DNA from: Deltaproteobacteria bacterium
GTDB lineage: Bacteria > Desulfobacterota > Dissulfuribacteria > Dissulfuribacterales > UBA3076
Assembly: GCA_030605675.1 (NCBI GenBank)
Contig: JAUWHV010000150.1
Coordinates: 1 to 8,761 of the forward strand
DNA length: 8,761 bases
Direction of reading: 5' to 3'
Within the stretch, counting starts at the first letter, position 1. Every line of letters begins with the position of its first letter. Below are positions 5,786 through 8,761 of this stretch, one piece after another. The position numbers and the translations under genes were made by a program. The notes below the pieces were generated by a model that saw only the letters and a list, made by a program, of their open reading frames with translations, searched no databases and was not told the origin of the DNA.

Positions 5786-7087
5786 CTATCCTTGTCGTAC
5801 CCTGATGGACTGGGCATGGGCCGTAAGGCCTTCGATTTCCGCCAGACGGATTACGTCATCAGCATCCTTTTGAAAGGCCTCTTGGGAATAGGAAATTATA
5901 CTTGAATGCTTAAGGAAGGTCTCCACACCAAGGGCTGAAGAAAACCTGGCAGTACCCATGGTGGGTAATACGTGGTTAGGCCCTGCAATATAGTCTCCTA
6001 TGGGTTCCGGTGTAGCGTTGCCCAGGAAGATGGCCCCTGCGTGACGGATCTTTGGGAGCAGTCCCCACGGGTCTGAGACCAGCAATTCCAAGTGCTCGGG
6101 TCCGATTCTGTTTGCTATCTCAGTAGCTGTCTCAAGGTCATCAACTACCAGTAACAGGCCGTTTGTCTTCAAGGACTCGGTTGCAGTCTCCTGCCTTCCC
6201 AGTTTTTCAAGTTGGCGTTTCAACTCCACAGGTACCTCTTCAGCAAGCCTTGTCGATGTAGTAATCAGCATGGCTGTCGCCATGGGGTCGTGCTCTGCCT
6301 GAGAGAGGAGGTCAGCAGCCACGAACTCCGACGGTGCACCTTCATCCGCTATGATGAGGACCTCACTTGGTCCTGCCACCATGTCGATCCCAACAATACC
6401 TGCTATCATCTTCTTGGCCAGGGTCACATAGACGTTACCCGGTCCCACTACTACGTCTACAGGGGCCACTGTCTCTGTTCCAAAGGCCATGGCACCGATG
6501 GCCCAGGCGCTCCCCATCTTGTAGATTTCACTTACTCCCACTTCTGAGACTGCTACCAGCAAGTGAGGGTTTACTGCCCCATGCTTGTCGGGCGGCGTGG
6601 TGATCACAATCCGTTTGACTCCTGCAATTTTGGCAGGGATTGCATTCATAAGAACAGAAGAGACAAGCGGGGTTTCACCCCCCCTGCCTCCGGGGACATA
6701 CAATCCGGCGGCATCCACAGGCCGTACTATTTGTCCCAGTATGGCGCCGTCTTCCCTTGTCATTATCCATGACTTTGGCTTCTGATGCATATGGAATTCT
6801 TCAATATTGGAAATAGCTTTCTTGATGCTTGACAGGAAATCGTTGTCTACCTTTGAATAGGCTGCTTTTAACTCTTGTTGGGATACTGCCAGGTCTTTGA
6901 TTTCAAAATCAGGGGAGTCATACTGTCTTGTGTATTGGACTACAGCCTGGTCTCCTTTGCTTTTCACCTGTTCAAGTATCTCCTTTACCCTGGTCTCATG
7001 CTGTGAGGAAATCTCAAATTGGCGGTTAATCAAGGAATTCACCCGGTTTTTCCCCTCAGCAGTATTATAATGAACAGGTTTCAGCAT
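5786..7087 (-). CDS. hisD: Histidinol dehydrogenase
   Basis: A 433-residue enzyme catalysing the last two steps of histidine synthesis, the NAD-dependent oxidation of L-histidinol to L-histidine. Length matches the E. coli enzyme (434). Zinc ligands are visible as Q263 and H266 in SQAEHDP, D365 in GDYIAGPNH and H424 in LTAHAQS. The catalytic pair E331-H332 lies in GPEHLEL. The conserved AGLYVPGG and VVGPGNVYVTLAKK segments are present. The ATG is preceded by AGGAG with 9-nt spacing, set inside a palindrome (see leader entry). No other histidine genes are in the window. The gene lies downstream of htrA on the same strand, separated by 242 bases that include a miniature element, so it probably has its own promoter or depends on readthrough. 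Confidence 0.97.
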   Translation of the reverse strand: MLKPVHYNTAEGKNRVNSLINRQFEISSQHETRVKEILEQVKSKGDQAVVQYTRQYDSPDFEIKDLAVSQQELKAAYSKVDNDFLSSIKKAISNIEEFHMHQKPKSWIMTREDGAILGQIVRPVDAAGLYVPGGRGGETPLVSSVLMNAIPAKIAGVKRIVITTPPDKHGAVNPHLLVAVSEVGVSEIYKMGSAWAIGAMAFGTETVAPVDVVVGPGNVYVTLAKKMIAGIVGIDMVAGPSEVLIIADEGAPSEFVAADLLSQAEHDPMATAMLITTSTRLAEEVPVELKRQLEKLGRQETATESLKTNGLLLVVDDLETATEIANRIGPEHLELLVSDPWGLLPKIRHAGAIFLGNATPEPIGDYIAGPNHVLPTMGTARFSSALGVETFLKHSSIISYSQEAFQKDADDVIRLAEIEGLTAHAQSIRVRQG

Positions 7088-7107
7088 TTTTTAGGTCTCC
7101 TAAAAAA
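7087..7107 (-). promoter_or_regulatory. Perfect palindrome enclosing the hisD ribosome binding site
   Basis: On the minus strand the 9-base arms TTTTTTAGG and CCTAAAAAA flank AGA. The Shine-Dalgarno AGGAG (7101-7097) straddles the left arm and the loop, and the final A of the right arm is the A of the hisD ATG. In RNA this hairpin would partly mask the ribosome binding site. It also supplies the T6 tract following the upstream GC-rich hairpin. Confidence 0.5.
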
Positions 7108-7133
7108 GACCCGAGGCCAGGTTTCCCCTGGCC
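7102..7133 (-). terminator. Terminator-like hairpin in the hisD leader
   Basis: On the minus strand GGCCAGG (7133-7127) and CCTGGCC (7121-7115) form a 7-bp GC-rich stem with a 5-base loop. After seven bases (TCGGGTC) comes T6 (7107-7102). The offset of the T-run makes it a weak intrinsic terminator at best. It may end transcription from htrA or act as part of an attenuator before hisD. A smaller hairpin, AGCCA/TGGCT, lies just upstream at 7137-7150. Confidence 0.4.
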
Positions 7134-7163
7134 CAGAGCCATTTGTGGCTTCTTTGAGAGTTC

Positions 7164-7322
7164 GTAACCGTTTACGGGATTACAACGCCCGTTTTACCGC
7201 AACCCACCGGACTGTAAGCGTTTACAGGGTGCTGCAGATGCGAGGCGGAGGGTACGCAGACGTACTTCCTGTACTTCAAGTGCCCGACAACAAAGCAGAT
7301 GCGGTGCCCTGTAAACGCTTAC
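7164..7322. mobile_element. 159-bp miniature inverted-repeat element with 8-bp target duplication
   Basis: The 8-bp sequence GAGAGTTC occurs at 7156-7163 and 7323-7330 and exactly brackets this element. The left end reads GTAACCGTTTACGGG and the right end, read inwards, GTAAGCGTTTACAGGG: one substitution and one extra base. No open frame of interest lies inside. The GTAA termini and 8-bp duplication agree with the 74-bp element behind the CBS gene and, from memory, with IS66-type insertion sequences, many of which begin GTAAGCG. The insertion lies at the very end of htrA: the last base of the right duplication (7330) is part of the htrA stop codon, which insertion left intact. Confidence 0.8.
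7214..7322. repeat. Inner palindromic unit within the 159-bp element
   Basis: A second copy of the end sequence, GTAAGCGTTTACAGGG at 7214-7229, matches the right end of the element (7307-7322) perfectly over 16 bp as an inverted repeat. Pairing continues weakly inwards through GCAGATGC-type segments near 7233-7241 and 7295-7302. The unit is 109 bp and has no target duplication of its own, so the element looks composite: a compact palindrome plus a 50-bp left extension that carries the diverged end copy. Confidence 0.7.
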
Positions 7323-7329
7323 GAGAGTT

Positions 7330-8761
7330 CTAATCGATATGTATGGCTACGTAACGGCTGAACTCGCTGTCCCGGATCCTGAAAAGGACACTCTTGGTCT
7401 GTTTTGATTGTGCCAGGGCCTTTACAAACTCATCCATATTGTGAACCCGCTTGCGGTTCACCTCTTCTATCAGGTGTCCCGGGCGGATACCTTCACGGGC
7501 TGCCGGGCTTCCCTGCTCTACCTCTGCCACCAGAACACCTTGGCCATCGCGGTATCCGAATTGTTCTGCCAGCTCCGCGGTCAGATCTTGCACGACAAGG
7601 CCGAGTTTACCCAGGATCTTGTGCTGGGCCGTCCCTATGGTCTTGCCAACAGGCTGTTCACCGATAGTGACCTGGAGAGTCTTGTGTTTGTTTTCTCTCA
7701 AGACCTCCATCTCTACCTTGGTTCTTGGTGAAGTCAGTGCTATCTTGTTTCTGAGTTCCCCCATATCGTCGACCTTTTTGCCGTTCAGACGGAGTATGAT
7801 ATCACCCTGTTTCAGACCTGCTTTTTCTGCAGGAGAGCCTTCCGAGACCTCGGCTACCAGCACACCCTTAGTCTTTTTCAGGCCAAAAGACTTTGCGAGT
7901 TCCTCGTCTATATCCTGTATGACTACTCCGAGCCATCCCCTGGTGACTTTGCCTTTTTCCAGGAGTTGATCCACAATGGACTTTGCCATGTTTATCGGTA
8001 TGGCGAAACCTATACCCATATAACCGCCACTTCTGGAGAATATGGCAGTGTTCATACCAACGGCCTCTCCGTGGATGTTAACAAGTGGTCCGCCTGAATT
8101 CCCAGGGTTTATGGCAGCATCCGTCTGTATAAAGTCTTCGTAGTCGTTGATGCCTATGCGACTTCTGCCCTTGGCGCTGACCACGCCTACAGTGACTGTC
8201 TGGCTGAGACCAAAGGGATTACCTATGGCTATGACCCACTCTCCCACCTCAAGCTTGTCCGAGTCGCCCAGGCGGAGTATCGGCAGATCTGTCGCGTCTA
8301 TCTTTATCACTGCCACATCGGATTGTGGATCCGTCCCTATCACCTTGGCTTTAAACTCCCTGCCGTCAGACAGCTTTACCTTGATGAGGTCAGCATCTCC
8401 TACAACATGGTTATTGATGAGGATGTAGCCGTCTTTGTTGATAATAAAGCCTGAGCCCTGCCCTCTCTGGTGGAATTTTTTTGGCGTTCTCTGTTTTGGC
8501 TGAAACTGGGGGCCGAAAAAACGCTTAAAAAACGGGTCATTAAAGAAGTCAGAGGGGTCCTGAAACTGAAAGGGCGATGCTGCGCCACCTCTTTCCACTG
8601 TCTTTTCAACCTGGACAAAGACCACTGCCGGCATGGCCTTTTTAACTACAGCGGCAAAGGCCTTGGCCGTCTTGTCTAACAGGGCTATGTTCTGGTCATC
8701 GATATTTGATGCAGAACTGTTTGTAGTACAACTCAATATCAGCAGTATTGTTACCAATATT
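7330..8761 (-). CDS. htrA: HtrA/DegP-type periplasmic serine protease (5' end outside window)
   Basis: At least 475 residues are visible; the frame stays open to the right edge and the true start is probably outside, since the first in-window candidate is a TTG at 8757-8755. Numbering from that codon, a hydrophobic segment VTILLILSC looks like the end of a signal peptide, possibly with a lipobox-like ILSC, so the protein is exported to the periplasm. The trypsin-like domain has H117 in INNHVVGD, D147 in DPQSDVAVIKI and S221 in NPGNSGGPL. Two PDZ domains follow, about 275-365 and 385-470, the DegP/DegQ layout. Before the catalytic histidine there is a Phe- and Gln-rich insert (about 61-96), like the regulatory loop of DegP-type proteases. 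Such enzymes degrade or refold damaged envelope proteins. hisD lies downstream with a miniature element between them. No promoter is visible because the 5' side is cut. Confidence 0.96.
   Translation of the reverse strand, partial: ILVTILLILSCTTNSSASNIDDQNIALLDKTAKAFAAVVKKAMPAVVFVQVEKTVERGGAASPFQFQDPSDFFNDPFFKRFFGPQFQPKQRTPKKFHQRGQGSGFIINKDGYILINNHVVGDADLIKVKLSDGREFKAKVIGTDPQSDVAVIKIDATDLPILRLGDSDKLEVGEWVIAIGNPFGLSQTVTVGVVSAKGRSRIGINDYEDFIQTDAAINPGNSGGPLVNIHGEAVGMNTAIFSRSGGYMGIGFAIPINMAKSIVDQLLEKGKVTRGWLGVVIQDIDEELAKSFGLKKTKGVLVAEVSEGSPAEKAGLKQGDIILRLNGKKVDDMGELRNKIALTSPRTKVEMEVLRENKHKTLQVTIGEQPVGKTIGTAQHKILGKLGLVVQDLTAELAEQFGYRDGQGVLVAEVEQGSPAAREGIRPGHLIEEVNRKRVHNMDEFVKALAQSKQTKSVLFRIRDSEFSRYVAIHID

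Noticed and set aside
7451..7969. 172-codon plus-strand frame opposite htrA
   Set aside because: Antisense shadow of the PDZ-coding region, rich in Ser, Pro and Cys, with no independent coding signal.

Overview
The window looks like a chromosomal stretch of a Gram-negative bacterium of moderate GC content, most likely a deltaproteobacterium (Desulfobacterota in the broad sense). That placement is inferred from gene order (tadA, tRNA-Ser, SRP RNA, dnaX, ybaB, recR), an acuC/acuB-like pair and the style of the small palindromic repeats; no taxonomic marker was compared. Almost all of it is housekeeping sequence, and the unusual signals are small mobile elements and a split dnaX.

Layout. Positions 1-81 (minus strand) hold the first codons of an ISNCY-type transposase interrupted by an in-frame TAA, running off the left edge. 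An AT-rich gene-free stretch with a hairpin repeat follows (82-401). Then come two co-directional genes, a histone-deacetylase-fold amidohydrolase (402-1379) and a CBS-CBS-ACT protein (1393-2079), an arrangement like the acetoin-utilisation genes acuC and acuB. A 74-bp miniature element with perfect 22-bp terminal inverted repeats and an 8-bp target duplication sits just behind the second gene. Next is an information-processing cluster on the plus strand: tadA (2297-2752), tRNA-Ser(CGA), tRNA-Ser(GGA), the small SRP RNA (ffs), dnaX, ybaB and recR (to 5781). The cluster links wobble modification, serine decoding, protein targeting, the replicative clamp loader and RecFOR repair. On the minus strand, convergent with recR, are htrA (7330 to beyond the right edge) and downstream of it hisD (5786-7087). 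The gap between them contains a second miniature element of 159 bp, also with GTAA ends and an 8-bp target duplication, plus a hairpin-rich hisD leader.

Most notable points. (1) dnaX is cut by an in-frame TAA at codon 373, at the end of the clamp-loader core. The same frame stays open for another 167 codons and encodes a tau-like C-terminal domain with no usable start codon of its own. The stop is the first of three stops, one per frame, packed into 11 bases. This is either a nonsense mutation or a readthrough-based way of making short and long DnaX forms. (2) Two miniature elements share GTAA termini and 8-bp target duplications, consistent with IS66-type mobilisation, and both lie immediately behind stop codons. 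(3) The leader of hisD has a terminator-like hairpin followed by a perfect palindrome embedding its ribosome binding site. I found no CRISPR array, phage genes or defence cassette, and no evidence of a wholly new multi-gene system.
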